Shown here piece after piece: positions 27,837-36,906 of a DNA stretch of 64,000 nucleotides. The stretch spans positions 2,542,001-2,606,000 of the forward strand of contig NZ_LN879502.1 of assembly GCF_001499655.1 (NCBI RefSeq), given 5' to 3'. A program made the translations under genes and the position numbers. The notes beneath the pieces are model-generated. The model was not told where the DNA came from. It did not search any database and saw nothing but the letters and a program-made list of their open reading frames with translations. The DNA comes from Candidatus Protochlamydia naegleriophila (GTDB taxonomy: Bacteria > Chlamydiota > Chlamydiia > Chlamydiales > Parachlamydiaceae). Numbering within the stretch: the stretch's first letter is position 1; each line of letters starts with the position of its first letter.

Positions 27837-27926
27837 CTATCTTCCCTTGTGCCGATCACGTCGGCTACGCTTCTTGCGCTTATGCTTCGCAATCTTATAC
27901 TTGCGCTTCTTTTTAACAGAAGACAT
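27837..27926 (-). CDS. AURKAIP1/COX24-domain small basic protein
   Basis: A 29-residue product: MSSVKKKRKYKIAKHKRKK, then RSRRDRHKGR. The ATG follows GGAGAGG at ideal spacing. The SVKKKRKxKIxKHKxKKRxxR pattern is the bacterial counterpart of the mitochondrial small-subunit protein mS38 (AURKAIP1/COX24). In several bacteria such peptides are ribosome associated, near the decoding region. The gene is often missed because of its size. It lies upstream of mnmG on the same strand. Confidence 0.85.
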   Translation of the reverse strand: MSSVKKKRKYKIAKHKRKKRSRRDRHKGR

Positions 27927-28137
27927 ATCCTCTCCAGTACTTATTCAGGTTATTTGCTTAACTTTGCAAACATGGAACTATAGTAGAAAAAAAAAGATAA
28001 ATTGTAAAGACTAAGAATCTTTCCACGAAAAGAGAATAAAGAAAAAACGATGACGTAGTCTAAATTTTAAGTCGGGTCTAAGGATGAGCATCCTGACAAT
28101 AAATACAAACAAGGATGGAAAAGAAAACACCGCTAAG

Positions 28138-28249
28138 AGGGACTCGAATTAGCACTATCAACACGTTTTGTAAACGTGGGTCCGTTTCCCAACGTCTTCG
28201 CTTTAAATTGACAAGCAATTCAAGCTATCCCGTCAGCGTCCTGGTCCCT
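28138..28249. ncRNA. Candidate structured RNA, class unknown, tRNA-like elements
   Basis: Nested complementary segments suggest an RNA fold: AGGGAC (28138) with GTCCCT (28244); CTCGAATT (28143) with AATTCAAG (28217), 8 bp with one wobble if read on the plus strand. Inside are a CACGT-TTTGTAA-ACGTG hairpin whose 7-base loop looks like a tRNA-Thr (TGT) anticodon loop, a GGG-N7-CCC hairpin and a GCTT/AAGC hairpin. It does not give a proper T arm or acceptor, so it is not a standard tRNA, tmRNA, RNase P RNA or SRP RNA that I recognise. Strand is undecided. Confidence 0.3.
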
Positions 28250-29267
28250 TAAAAAAATAAATATCGTTGATTGGCTTTATATCCGAATATCCCAATTAGC
28301 AGTGAAAAATAGATCTCTAACTTTAATAATACCCCATTCTTCATTTTTTAAACCATTTAAACTTTTTAGTTTAAAACGTGATTGAAAAAGGTAACCCTCT
28401 CAAAAAAGCGCTTGCGCGTCTGGTTTATGGCTATTTATAGATCCTATTTTCAAATCTACAATTCCATTTTAGGCAAGGAAGCTTTTTCTAGGCAATAATC
28501 CCATCCCCTCTTTTTTTGATAAATCCATCCAGCTGGATTTAAACTCTAGCTGGATTAAACTCGGCTTTTATTCCATTTTTTCTAGCGGACTTAGAGAATA
28601 GCCTGAATTCTGGATCGCCTTCTATTTGAAGAAGATAACATGACGGATTTGAAGGTCCTTGGTTTTTATGATTTTTTCTTCAGTAAGATAGGCGAAACTA
28701 TATAAAATTTTGTGCTTTTTAGAAGGCTATTTAGCAGGGAATAGCTTTGTACAACTCAAGAAAAGATGTGGGTAATAGAAAGAATCGCTCTTGAAACAGA
28801 TACATTCCTACGTATCCATGCGTCAAACAAACGTATGGAACTTAGCAAGTCTATTTAGGGCGAGCACGGAATAAGGCTCTGGAGTTTGTTAAAAATGAAA
28901 AATCCGCTGCAAAATACGCCGATTGTGTGAGCATGCAAGCTTGGAGCTAAGCCATGCCCTCACATAGCACAATATTACTTAAATCTATATCTAAAGAAGA
29001 AAAATCTAGGCTTGAAAAGCAGATTAAAGCATCGGTCAAGAATCTTTACGGTTTTGTCCAGAAAAACGGCGCCGTGCCTCACATTAGACGAGGCTCGACG
29101 TACTTGCAATTGGCGCCGATTACAACGAATTCCTAACCCTCATTAAAATCAATGGCATCTGGAAGGCGATCGTCAAGATCTATCATCAATTCGAAGGATA
29201 AGCTCATGACTCTTGGACGCGGCAGTTCGGCGTTGCACACTAAGTCAACAGCAGATTTGTGTCATCT
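28250..29267. other. Gene-poor stretch with gene debris
   Basis: AT-rich at first. A repeated AGCTGGATT-type sequence occurs near 28529-28560. A 60-codon frame at 28954-29136 has no recognisable content. One short piece (29115-29201) looks like the end of an NTF2-like protein. No intact gene can be supported here. Confidence 0.4.
29115..29201 (+). pseudogene. Remnant of an NTF2/putative-lumazine-binding-like protein, C-terminal end only
   Basis: Reads ADYNEFLTLIKINGIWKAIV then KIYHQFEG and a stop. The DY-LxLxKINGxWKIVxKxYH pattern is the final beta hairpin of SnoaL/NTF2-like putative lumazine-binding proteins. No upstream part in frame matches, so it is a fragment. Confidence 0.35.
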
Positions 29268-30809
29268 TTAATAAAGAGTGGTAGTTGGCAGAGCGCCCTT
29301 TTTGCAAATAGAACATTTAAAAATGAATGCCCCTTTTACAGCTCTTTGCTGATCATAAAGAAGAGGTGTTAAGCCTAAGAATTCTACCTTTTCAAAATAG
29401 CGTTCCAGTTCATTTTGATAAAAATCCAACTTACCCCTCCACTCCCGCTCGAGATGGGGCTGATTCTCGGTCCAGACAAAATAGCCGGTCTTGCCTTGCT
29501 GTTCATCGACCATGCTAGGCCAATAAGAAAATTGATTATGGCGCGCCCCTTGCAAATTGAGAAAGTAAGCGCGCTTCTGCATGGGACCATAAAAGCTCAA
29601 GATGCTCGTCGTTTGATACTTATCACTGATTAAAAAATCCGTTTCCGGATTGTAATCGGCACGCTGAAGTGCTTCGTCTAATCGATCCCACCCCATGTTG
29701 TGTTTAAATGGATTCATCCGGTGAGAGAGTTGGCGAGGGCGCCACTGATCGGCGGTATAGAGCCAAGGAAGAGTCAATAAACAGCTTGTCAAAACAACCG
29801 AAACATAAACACCAACTGTCAGCCATTTCGATAAATTGGGACGCCATTCACTTGCATACCACGCCAGCCAAACAAGCCCCGTAGGATAAGCAAAACTGAT
29901 CCAATTGCCTTGCACCTTCTGAAAAAGAGACAATCCTGAAGCTCCAGCTAGGCAAATCAGAGAGACACCTCCGCAAAAAAACAGGGCAGGCTGTAAAAAG
30001 CGCGGCCTGCGCATGCAGCCAAACCAACTCACGAGCATTAAAACAAATAAGACCGGTGAGAGCAGCAAAGCTTGCGATCCAACAAATTCAAAAAAATTCC
30101 CCCCAGGCGACCCATGCCCGCCTTGTAGAGTAGATGAGACATGGCGAAAAGTGGCCCACTCATGAGTCATATTCCACCACACGCTTGGCAAAAGCCCGCA
30201 TAAAGAAATAGCAGCACCTGCAAAAACGCGTGTGAGAGGCTGCTGAGGAAACCAACGCCAGCGGGCAAGCAAAAAGAAAAGCCAAAATAAATAAACCGGC
30301 CACTTGAATAATGCTCCGCCCAGCAAACAAAGCCCCACTAAAAGAGGTGAAGGAGCCTCTTCACGCCTTAAGGCTTGAACCACGACCAAAGAGGCTAACG
30401 TCCAGAAAAATAGACAACCCCCATCCGTAATGGCAAGTAAAGCACCGATCAATCCAATCGGTGATAAAGCCATCAAAACGGCGCTCCAAAAAGCAGATCT
30501 AGATTGCAGACCAGCCTGAAGGGCAAGTGCAAAGACTAAATAGGCTTGCCCAGTCGCCCACAATAAGGCAAAGAGGCGCACTCCTAGCTCTGTTTGACCA
30601 ACAAGCTGCGTGCCAAGCCAAATCTGCCAGGCAATTCCGGGAGGCTTGCTATAATAGCCCCAATCGAGTTTCTGACTCCATGTCCAATACTGAGCCTCAT
30701 CGGGACCCAGGCCAACCCCTCCCCACAAAATCACTCCCAACACTAAAAAAATTTTAGCCGCTAATAAGAAAGACAAACGCTTGAAATAGAAAAGAGTCTG
30801 GGATGACAT
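29268..30809 (-). CDS. Membrane glycosyltransferase, GT39/ArnT-like (PMT_2 family)
   Basis: About 513 residues with many membrane helices. The N-terminal LGPDEAQYWTWSQKLDWGYYSKPPGIAW is the family's first periplasmic loop, whose Asp-Glu is needed for polyprenyl-phosphate sugar transfer. LAITDGGCLFFWTLA follows on the next helices. The C-terminal soluble part starts near residue 360. Relatives use polyprenyl-phosphate sugars to modify lipid A, other glycolipids or proteins. The acceptor here is unknown. The ATG at 30809 is preferred over an in-frame TTG five codons earlier. It lies alone on its strand. Confidence 0.85.
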   Translation of the reverse strand: MSSQTLFYFKRLSFLLAAKIFLVLGVILWGGVGLGPDEAQYWTWSQKLDWGYYSKPPGIAWQIWLGTQLVGQTELGVRLFALLWATGQAYLVFALALQAGLQSRSAFWSAVLMALSPIGLIGALLAITDGGCLFFWTLASLVVVQALRREEAPSPLLVGLCLLGGALFKWPVYLFWLFFLLARWRWFPQQPLTRVFAGAAISLCGLLPSVWWNMTHEWATFRHVSSTLQGGHGSPGGNFFEFVGSQALLLSPVLFVLMLVSWFGCMRRPRFLQPALFFCGGVSLICLAGASGLSLFQKVQGNWISFAYPTGLVWLAWYASEWRPNLSKWLTVGVYVSVVLTSCLLTLPWLYTADQWRPRQLSHRMNPFKHNMGWDRLDEALQRADYNPETDFLISDKYQTTSILSFYGPMQKRAYFLNLQGARHNQFSYWPSMVDEQQGKTGYFVWTENQPHLEREWRGKLDFYQNELERYFEKVEFLGLTPLLYDQQRAVKGAFIFKCSICKKGALPTTTLY

Positions 30810-31118
30810 TAATAGGGCCTGCAAAAAAAGATTAATGGAAGGGCAAGTATAACTCAGCGCAGCAAATTACTAAATCCTTTTATTTAGACTTTTTACAAAG
30901 TCTCATTCAATTTTTTTCACTATTCATTTCGTTTTTTTTTACTCATCATTTTTCTCTAAATTCATCTCTACAAATTACCATATACCTACTTCTTTTATTA
31001 GGATTTATTTTTATTAATTAAATCAAAACGAATAAACATTTAATAACCACTTAACTAAAAAACATTAACATTTAAATATAAAAGCAAATTAACCTAATCA
31101 ATTATTAAGGAGCTGATT
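30810..31118. other. AT-rich divergent promoter region
   Basis: The region separates the glycosyltransferase (minus) from the WASP-like gene (plus). It has long runs of A and T but no -35/-10 pair that I trust. AAGGAGCTG directly before 31119 is a good ribosome site for the plus-strand gene. Confidence 0.4.
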
Positions 31119-32780
31119 ATGATTAATAATTTTGAAAGCTTTTTTTATCAATTCTATTCAACCATAGAAAATGGCAAGAATGCCTTTGATAAAGCGATGC
31201 AGGCTGATCAAAATACGATTGAAAAGACACAGCTTCTGCAGCGGCATTTCTTACAAGTTCAAGAGGACTTGAATCAATTATTAGACATTAAGGCTAAAGT
31301 TGAGCTGCTATCTATTGACGAGCTTTACAAGCAAGAATGCCCGTTAGACGTACTAGATGAGAGCATGCGTCATATTCAGTACGTGTCATTCGTAGAATTT
31401 GCTGAGCAGGAAAAAAATGAGTTGCTGTCCCAGATTCAGTTGGTCTCCCAGCATACTGTTCAGTGGCTCAATGAGTCGCAGACGGCGGCCGGCCTGTCTA
31501 ATCAAAAGAACAATCCTTCCCTTTCTCATCAAATCGTCAACCTCTTAACCATTCCCATTCACATCTTTCAGCAATCCATCAATTATTTGTGGCCGTTCGG
31601 CTCTTCTTCATCTCCTGCGGTTTCCAATGTAGGCATCGACTCGCCAACTTCTCGGATTCCTGTTAGCCCCATTTCGACCAAATCTATCGACTCCGAGACT
31701 CAGGCTTCAGTTCAAGAGAAAACAGTTAACCGGGGGAAAAAAACTATAGAGCAGGCAGTTAATCGGGAAGAGCGACTGATTCGCACTCCGCCACCTCTGC
31801 CTCCACGCAATTATATGAAGGCAGAGTTAAATTCTGCAGTGAAAAATCGGTTCGCAGAGAAGGCTGTCGATCACTCAAACCTGCAATCTTTGCCGCAAAC
31901 AGAAGCCATGAATCGAGAAGAAAAAGCCATCGAGCAGACAGTTCACTTATCCCCGTTAACGACCGTTGATATTCTTCAGCGCCCTTCCCTAAAAGATCGA
32001 TTGACTCATCGCACTCCGCCGCCTCTACCTCCGCGCAGCTATAAGAAAGCTGTTGAGTTAAATCCTATAGTGGACAATCAAGGAAGCCAGGATCTTGTAG
32101 AAAGCATTGAGAATCTACAACTTCTAACCATTCAAAATCCTGCTATGAAAGATCTCTCCTTAGAAAAAGGAAGCAACAAGGTTCAAAGCCAGGCATCAAA
32201 GGATCTAGAAGTCATGACTTCTTCTTCACGAGAAAGCGAGGCTAAAATGGAGCAATTGGAAGCTGCGCATAAAACAGACTTTGTAGTCAAATCCACAAAC
32301 GGGTTTATACCAGAACCGCCGCCTTTTAAACTGCTTTCGCAGCCCAATACAACATCTGCCAGTCGCCCTCCCAAACAGGAAAATCATCATTTAGGTGACT
32401 TTCTGACAAACAGCTTGATTTTAAGACGCTCACAAATAATCGGTGAAGAACCAGAAAGCCCTTCAACGCCTATGACTCCTATTACCACAAAGTCTTTTAA
32501 TGACATAACCACGCATTCCTTGAATGCTGGGCATTCGTTTCAAGTAAGCGATCCAGTAAATCTGTTTCAAAAACCCATTGAGCAGGACCGGGGAAGCCTA
32601 TTGGATTCCATAACCAAATTCAATAAGAACCAGTTAAAGGCCGTGGTAGTAGAAGAGAAAGTGGAAGAAAAATCCACTCTTATCACTAATTTGAAAAAGA
32701 GCATGAGCAACTTAGGCTTTTTCAATGTTGACAACCAGGATTCAGATTCAGACTTCGATTCTGATCTAGAAGATTGGTAG
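31119..32780 (+). CDS. WASP-like candidate effector: SH3-ligand repeats, WH2, connector and acidic tail
   Basis: 553 residues, no signal peptide. Residues 1-125 are helical and charged; 138-160 hold a hydrophobic stretch (IVNLLTIPIHIFQQSINYLW). Two repeats of about 75 residues share NREE-xx-IEQ-x-V and end in an identical RTPPPLPPR (222-230 and 298-306), followed by Y-x-KA. This nonapeptide fits both class I and class II SH3 ligands. The C-terminus (490-553) reads RGSLLDSITKFNKNQLKAV, a WH2/thymosin-beta-like actin-binding motif; LITNLKKSMSNLGFF, an amphipathic connector-like helix; and DSDSDFDSDLEDW, an acidic tail ending in Trp. That is the V-C-A order of WASP/Scar proteins that activate Arp2/3. 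Ser/Thr-Pro sites are frequent. The mimicry is my inference. Confidence 0.75.
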   Translation: MINNFESFFYQFYSTIENGKNAFDKAMQADQNTIEKTQLLQRHFLQVQEDLNQLLDIKAKVELLSIDELYKQECPLDVLDESMRHIQYVSFVEFAEQEKNELLSQIQLVSQHTVQWLNESQTAAGLSNQKNNPSLSHQIVNLLTIPIHIFQQSINYLWPFGSSSSPAVSNVGIDSPTSRIPVSPISTKSIDSETQASVQEKTVNRGKKTIEQAVNREERLIRTPPPLPPRNYMKAELNSAVKNRFAEKAVDHSNLQSLPQTEAMNREEKAIEQTVHLSPLTTVDILQRPSLKDRLTHRTPPPLPPRSYKKAVELNPIVDNQGSQDLVESIENLQLLTIQNPAMKDLSLEKGSNKVQSQASKDLEVMTSSSRESEAKMEQLEAAHKTDFVVKSTNGFIPEPPPFKLLSQPNTTSASRPPKQENHHLGDFLTNSLILRRSQIIGEEPESPSTPMTPITTKSFNDITTHSLNAGHSFQVSDPVNLFQKPIEQDRGSLLDSITKFNKNQLKAVVVEEKVEEKSTLITNLKKSMSNLGFFNVDNQDSDSDFDSDLEDW

Positions 32781-32788
32781 AGAAAAAA

Positions 32789-32811
32789 GGCGGGGCTATT
32801 CCAGCTCCGCC
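32789..32811 (+). terminator. Terminator of the WASP-like gene
   Basis: A 9-bp GC-rich stem (GGCGGGGCT / AGCTCCGCC, one wobble) with loop ATTCC lies 8 bases after the stop and is followed by TGCTTTAATT. Confidence 0.65.
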
Positions 32812-32956
32812 TGCTTTAATTCAAATGCAGGTACGTTAACCCTTTGTCCCTGAACAACTCGCCTTTAAAATGAATTTCAGGCGAAAACGGCAGTACAGTC
32901 AAAATCTTGGCCTGCTTCTCAGGCACACTTAAGATTGTGCCTTCAGACGAAGCAGC

Positions 32957-33730
32957 CTAATCTTGCCTGTCAGGAAAACTGAAAAGGTCTTCGATGGCTT
33001 GCAGAGTGACATCGCGACTAATGGCTGCAATGGAGTCCGTGAGAGGAATATTTTTGGGGCAGACCCTAACGCAATTTTGATTATTACCACAATTTCCGAT
33101 TCCTCCTTCTTCCATTAAAGGGTGCAAACGTAGGTCTTTTTGCGTTTTTCCAATCGGGTTGGCATTAAACAAGCGAGCCTGGGAAACGGCTGCCGGACCG
33201 ATGAAGGGCGAATGGTCGTTGATTTGAGGGCAAGCTTCAGAGCAGCAGCCGCATGTCATGCACGTAGAAAGAGAATACATCACTTTTTGCTTTTCGGGGC
33301 TAATTTTAGGCCCAGAGCCCTGCTGATGCGTGCCATCGACGTCGATCCACCCGTGAATTTTTTTTAAGTTATCAAACATGATGCTGCGATCGACAATCAG
33401 ATCTCGCACGAGAGGAAATTTAGTCAGCGGAGCAAGCGTAATGGTGCGTTTTCCCGTTTCTTTGATAATGGGCTCAATTAGGGCTGTACAAGCCTGCCTC
33501 GGATAAGCATTGACAAGCATGGAGCAAGATCCGCAAACCTCTTCCAAACACCCCGACTCCCATACGACCGGAGTGACTTTTTCCCCTTTAATATTGATGG
33601 GATTGCGCTGAATGTTCATCAAAGACGAAATGACGTTAGCATAAGGAATGAGCTCTAACTCAAACTCTTCCCAGTATTGATGGCCTGGCTGCCCGCGGTA
33701 AATCTTTAAAATATAAGTTTGAGCCATCAT
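32957..33730 (-). CDS. sdhB: Succinate dehydrogenase iron-sulfur subunit
   Basis: 257 residues. The N-terminal [2Fe-2S] domain has CLEEVCGSCSMLVN and a later Cys in RQACTAL; the C-terminal domain has CMTCGCCSEACPQ and CVRVCPKNIP for the [4Fe-4S] and [3Fe-4S] clusters. It carries electrons from SdhA flavin to the membrane subunit. It follows sdhA by 14 bases in the sdhC-sdhA-sdhB operon. After the TAG stop the same frame stays open for a further 46 codons, which is probably chance. Confidence 0.96.
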   Translation of the reverse strand: MMAQTYILKIYRGQPGHQYWEEFELELIPYANVISSLMNIQRNPINIKGEKVTPVVWESGCLEEVCGSCSMLVNAYPRQACTALIEPIIKETGKRTITLAPLTKFPLVRDLIVDRSIMFDNLKKIHGWIDVDGTHQQGSGPKISPEKQKVMYSLSTCMTCGCCSEACPQINDHSPFIGPAAVSQARLFNANPIGKTQKDLRLHPLMEEGGIGNCGNNQNCVRVCPKNIPLTDSIAAISRDVTLQAIEDLFSFPDRQD

Positions 33731-33744
33731 ATCCCCTTTGACTG

Positions 33745-35637
33745 TTAAATAGGCAAGACAATGTTGGTTGGAATATTTTCTAATTTAGGCTTCACTTTTT
33801 TGGCATGCGTATAATCGCGTAAGATAGGCTTTAGGTGGCGCAAATCAACAGGTTCATAAGTGATGGTAGGCTCGTCCAATGCCAGGCTGTAACTAGCAAG
33901 AGTTGTCTTCAGCCAATTTTCATCGTCGCGCTCAGGAAATTCAGGCTTATAATGAGCCCCCCGAAATTCGTCTCTAAGCAGCGCTCCCTTCGTTATGACC
34001 ATGGCCAATTCCAGCATGGGGCCAAATTGATTGGCAAAAGCATAGGTCTGATTGGCAAATTGACTCTTATCATCCAAAGAAATGTGCTTATAGCGCTCTC
34101 TTAGTTCCTTCAACTTGTCCATCGTCTTCTGCAGCCCTTGATTATCGCGTTTAACAGTGACGTTCGCTAACATCCATTCTGACAACTCATCGTGCAGCTG
34201 GTGGATATTTTCTGGTCCATTGCGCGAAAGGATATCTTGCTTGATGTCATGCTCTGCCTTTAAGGCCTCTTCAAATACGGCTACAGGCGTATCATGATAA
34301 CTAGACTTCAAATTGTCCAAGTATCTAGGCACTTCCTGCCCTGCCACCAGGCCACTAAAAATACAGGCTAAAAGAGCGTTGGCTCCCAAACGATTAGCGC
34401 CGTGATATTGATAGTCTGATTCACCGATATTGAAGCAGCCTCGCAAATTGGTCATTTGCCGATAGCGCTCAAAGCGGTCTGGATCATCGGCTGCCGGCCA
34501 ATCGACCCACGCCCCTCCCATCGTGTAGTGCATGGCCGGGAAAATGCGCATGGGAACTTTTTTGGGATCATCACCGGTAAATTTTTGGTAAATTTCTAAA
34601 ATGGCCTTTAATTTCTCTTTTTTCTCATCTGATAGATGAGAAACATCCAAGTACACTTGCATCTCGCCATTAATGCCAAGCCCCATCTCGCAAATGCGCA
34701 ACACTTCTCTTGCGCCAATATCGCGAGGCACAAGATTGCCGAAGGCCGGATACAGCTCTTCCAGGAAATACCAAGGCTCGCCTGTCTTTCCACAGGGAAC
34801 TTCTTTGCCGTCTGGCATCTGAATACGCTTAGTAGAATCCCCGTAAACCCAAATGCGTCCTCCCTCACCACGAGCAGACTCCGACATCAGCCGAAGCTTG
34901 TCATGTCCTGGAATGGCAGTTGGGTGAATTTGAATGAATTCTCCGTTGGCATACAACATCCCTTGCTTAAACAGCCTGCCATTAGCCGCTCCCGTACAAA
35001 AAGTTGAGTTAGTAGACTTTTTAAAAATCATGCCGATGCCGCCGGTAGCAATGACAACCGCGTCAGCTTTAAGTACCTCAAGCTTCATATTGAAGAGGTC
35101 CATGATCACAATGCCCCTCGCAAGGCCTTGCTCATCCATGACCAGACGCATAAATTCATGCGCCTCGAATTTTTTGACCCGTCCCATGACCTCGTACTTT
35201 CGTACCTGTTCATCGAGCGCATAAAGAAGCTGCTGGCCGGTTGATGCCCCACAAAAAGCTGTGCGGTTGTAAAGCGTCCCCCCAAAGCGCCTGAAATCCA
35301 AATTTCCTTCGGGTGTGCGATTGAAAGGGCATCCAAAGCGAGCCATCATCTGGATGATGGCTGGAGCCGCCAAACACATCTCCAGGACGGGAGGTTGATT
35401 GGCCAGAAAGTCCCCCCCTTTAATGGTGTCATAGGCATGAATCAACGGAGAGTCATCCTCTCCTTTTAAATTCATCGCCGCATTGATGCCGCCTTGCGCA
35501 CAAACTGAGTGAGAGCGCTTTACCTTGGTGACAGACACAATTTTGACGCGGCACCCGTTTTCTGCCAGCTTCATGGCTGCCGACAAGCCCGCTAATCCGC
35601 CACCAACAACAATGACTTCTTTATCTTTGCACGCCAT
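33745..35637 (-). CDS. sdhA: Succinate dehydrogenase flavoprotein subunit
   Basis: 630 residues with VIVVGGGLAGLSAAMKLAENG for FAD, HSVCAQGGINAA with the flavin-linking histidine region, LMSESARGEGGRIW, HYTMGGAWVD, and the substrate-site HGANRLGANALL. It oxidises succinate to fumarate as part of the TCA cycle and respiratory complex II. The length and motif set are those of the Bacillus/chlamydial type. It sits between sdhC and sdhB with gaps of 12 and 14 bases. Confidence 0.97.
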   Translation of the reverse strand: MACKDKEVIVVGGGLAGLSAAMKLAENGCRVKIVSVTKVKRSHSVCAQGGINAAMNLKGEDDSPLIHAYDTIKGGDFLANQPPVLEMCLAAPAIIQMMARFGCPFNRTPEGNLDFRRFGGTLYNRTAFCGASTGQQLLYALDEQVRKYEVMGRVKKFEAHEFMRLVMDEQGLARGIVIMDLFNMKLEVLKADAVVIATGGIGMIFKKSTNSTFCTGAANGRLFKQGMLYANGEFIQIHPTAIPGHDKLRLMSESARGEGGRIWVYGDSTKRIQMPDGKEVPCGKTGEPWYFLEELYPAFGNLVPRDIGAREVLRICEMGLGINGEMQVYLDVSHLSDEKKEKLKAILEIYQKFTGDDPKKVPMRIFPAMHYTMGGAWVDWPAADDPDRFERYRQMTNLRGCFNIGESDYQYHGANRLGANALLACIFSGLVAGQEVPRYLDNLKSSYHDTPVAVFEEALKAEHDIKQDILSRNGPENIHQLHDELSEWMLANVTVKRDNQGLQKTMDKLKELRERYKHISLDDKSQFANQTYAFANQFGPMLELAMVITKGALLRDEFRGAHYKPEFPERDDENWLKTTLASYSLALDEPTITYEPVDLRHLKPILRDYTHAKKVKPKLENIPTNIVLPI

Positions 35638-35649
35638 CTTTTATCCCTA

Positions 35650-36612
35650 TCAGTATGTCAAATTTAGCCAGTATGTTCCCCAAATCGATGCAAGGCCGAG
35701 AAAAGCAATGACGACCATCAAAAAAACCGCAATCTTTCTCATCAAATTTTGCGAAGCAGCCGTAAGAGTGATCCCCCACGCTATCATGAACGTCCAAAGG
35801 CCATTAAAGGCATGAAAACAAGTGGCAATGACAAGCCCTGTATAGAGAAAAATCATCATTGGGCTTTTAAATGCATCGCGCACGATCAATAATTCAGCCA
35901 TGCCAAACGATTTCGAAACGGCAAGCAGATGATTTTCACCTAGTTCCCATTGATCCAAAGCCTTCACCCAAGCAAGCCCTTCTCTATTTTTTTGAGCCTC
36001 AATAAGCTGCTTTGGTGTGTCTTCATATGCTTTTACTGGCCCTAAATGCAATAAAGTTTCCAGCTTCATGCTCTGCAATTGTTCTGCATCATATATTTCA
36101 AACCCAAGACGCCTGGAAAGCGTATACAAGCCATTATCTTTTTTAAGTGCTGCCAAGAAAACTTGCTGATTATTCAGCTGCGCAGACTGTGGATATTCAA
36201 TAAAGCGCATGTGAATGACGTGAGCGAGAATGCCAAATAGCAAGATCCACGAGGTGATTCTCTGCCATGTATAGGCTTGATTGCGCGGATATTGTGGAAG
36301 GGAAGGAGCCGATCCATCGCTTGGGAAAACATTGTATTGTGCTTGGAATAGGTACTTGACACCCCATATTCCATGAATAAGAAAGGGAATGCCAAGCAGC
36401 GTCACTTCAATCACATGCAAATAAGGCAGTTCTTGTATCCAATTGACTGCTCTGACAAAACCGCTTCCATCCTGTCCTATCAAAAGAGCGGCTTGCGAAT
36501 TTGTCAATAGATGCTCGATCAGAAACAAGACCAGCCAAATTCCTGTTAAGGAATGAGCCCGGCGCCAAATAAAGGCCTTTGGAATGGGAGGAGCCTGATA
36601 GGTATCACTCAT
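35650..36612 (-). CDS. sdhC: Succinate dehydrogenase cytochrome b subunit
   Basis: A single-subunit, five-helix membrane anchor of the Bacillus type but 320 residues long instead of about 200. Likely haem ligands lie in HSLTGIWLVLFLIEHLL, LHVIEVTLLGIPFLIHGIWG and LAHVIHMRF. Roughly 110 polar residues (about 150-255) are inserted before the fourth helix. The anchor holds SdhAB on the membrane and reduces quinone. First gene of the operon; the ATG follows a GAGAAGA-like site. Confidence 0.88.
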   Translation of the reverse strand: MSDTYQAPPIPKAFIWRRAHSLTGIWLVLFLIEHLLTNSQAALLIGQDGSGFVRAVNWIQELPYLHVIEVTLLGIPFLIHGIWGVKYLFQAQYNVFPSDGSAPSLPQYPRNQAYTWQRITSWILLFGILAHVIHMRFIEYPQSAQLNNQQVFLAALKKDNGLYTLSRRLGFEIYDAEQLQSMKLETLLHLGPVKAYEDTPKQLIEAQKNREGLAWVKALDQWELGENHLLAVSKSFGMAELLIVRDAFKSPMMIFLYTGLVIATCFHAFNGLWTFMIAWGITLTAASQNLMRKIAVFLMVVIAFLGLASIWGTYWLNLTY

Positions 36613-36906
36613 TGTCTTCTCTTTGCTCGCACAATTATCATCAAGTAGTCTGTGTATAACTATCAGATTTTATTTTGAAAAGGAAAACCTAAAAGCATTT
36701 ACCCGAATCTTTTGTGAGCATGCGATTGAACACAACAGACTTGATTGTCTCCATTCGAAGAGGAGCAATTGTCTAATCAGCAAAGAAAATTTGGGGGAAG
36801 TAGGGTGCAGTAGCATGGGTAAATCGTTTACAAACGCTCAAAGAAAGGTGTATAGAGCTTTGCTCAAGCCGAAAGGCAAAAATAATCGGGAATGAGAGGC
36901 TGCCAA
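36613..36906. other. Divergent/convergent spacer upstream of sdhC
   Basis: It must hold the sdhCAB promoter. A 90-codon plus-strand frame (36623-36895) has no ribosome site and an unremarkable sequence; I do not support it as a gene. Confidence 0.35.

Noticed and set aside
28138-28249. Standard tRNA-Thr gene
   Set aside because: The TGT anticodon-like hairpin is present, but D arm, T arm and acceptor do not pair; kept only as an unknown RNA candidate.
36623-36895. 90-codon plus-strand ORF upstream of sdhC
   Set aside because: Starts in the sdhC leader without a ribosome site, and shows no recognisable motif.
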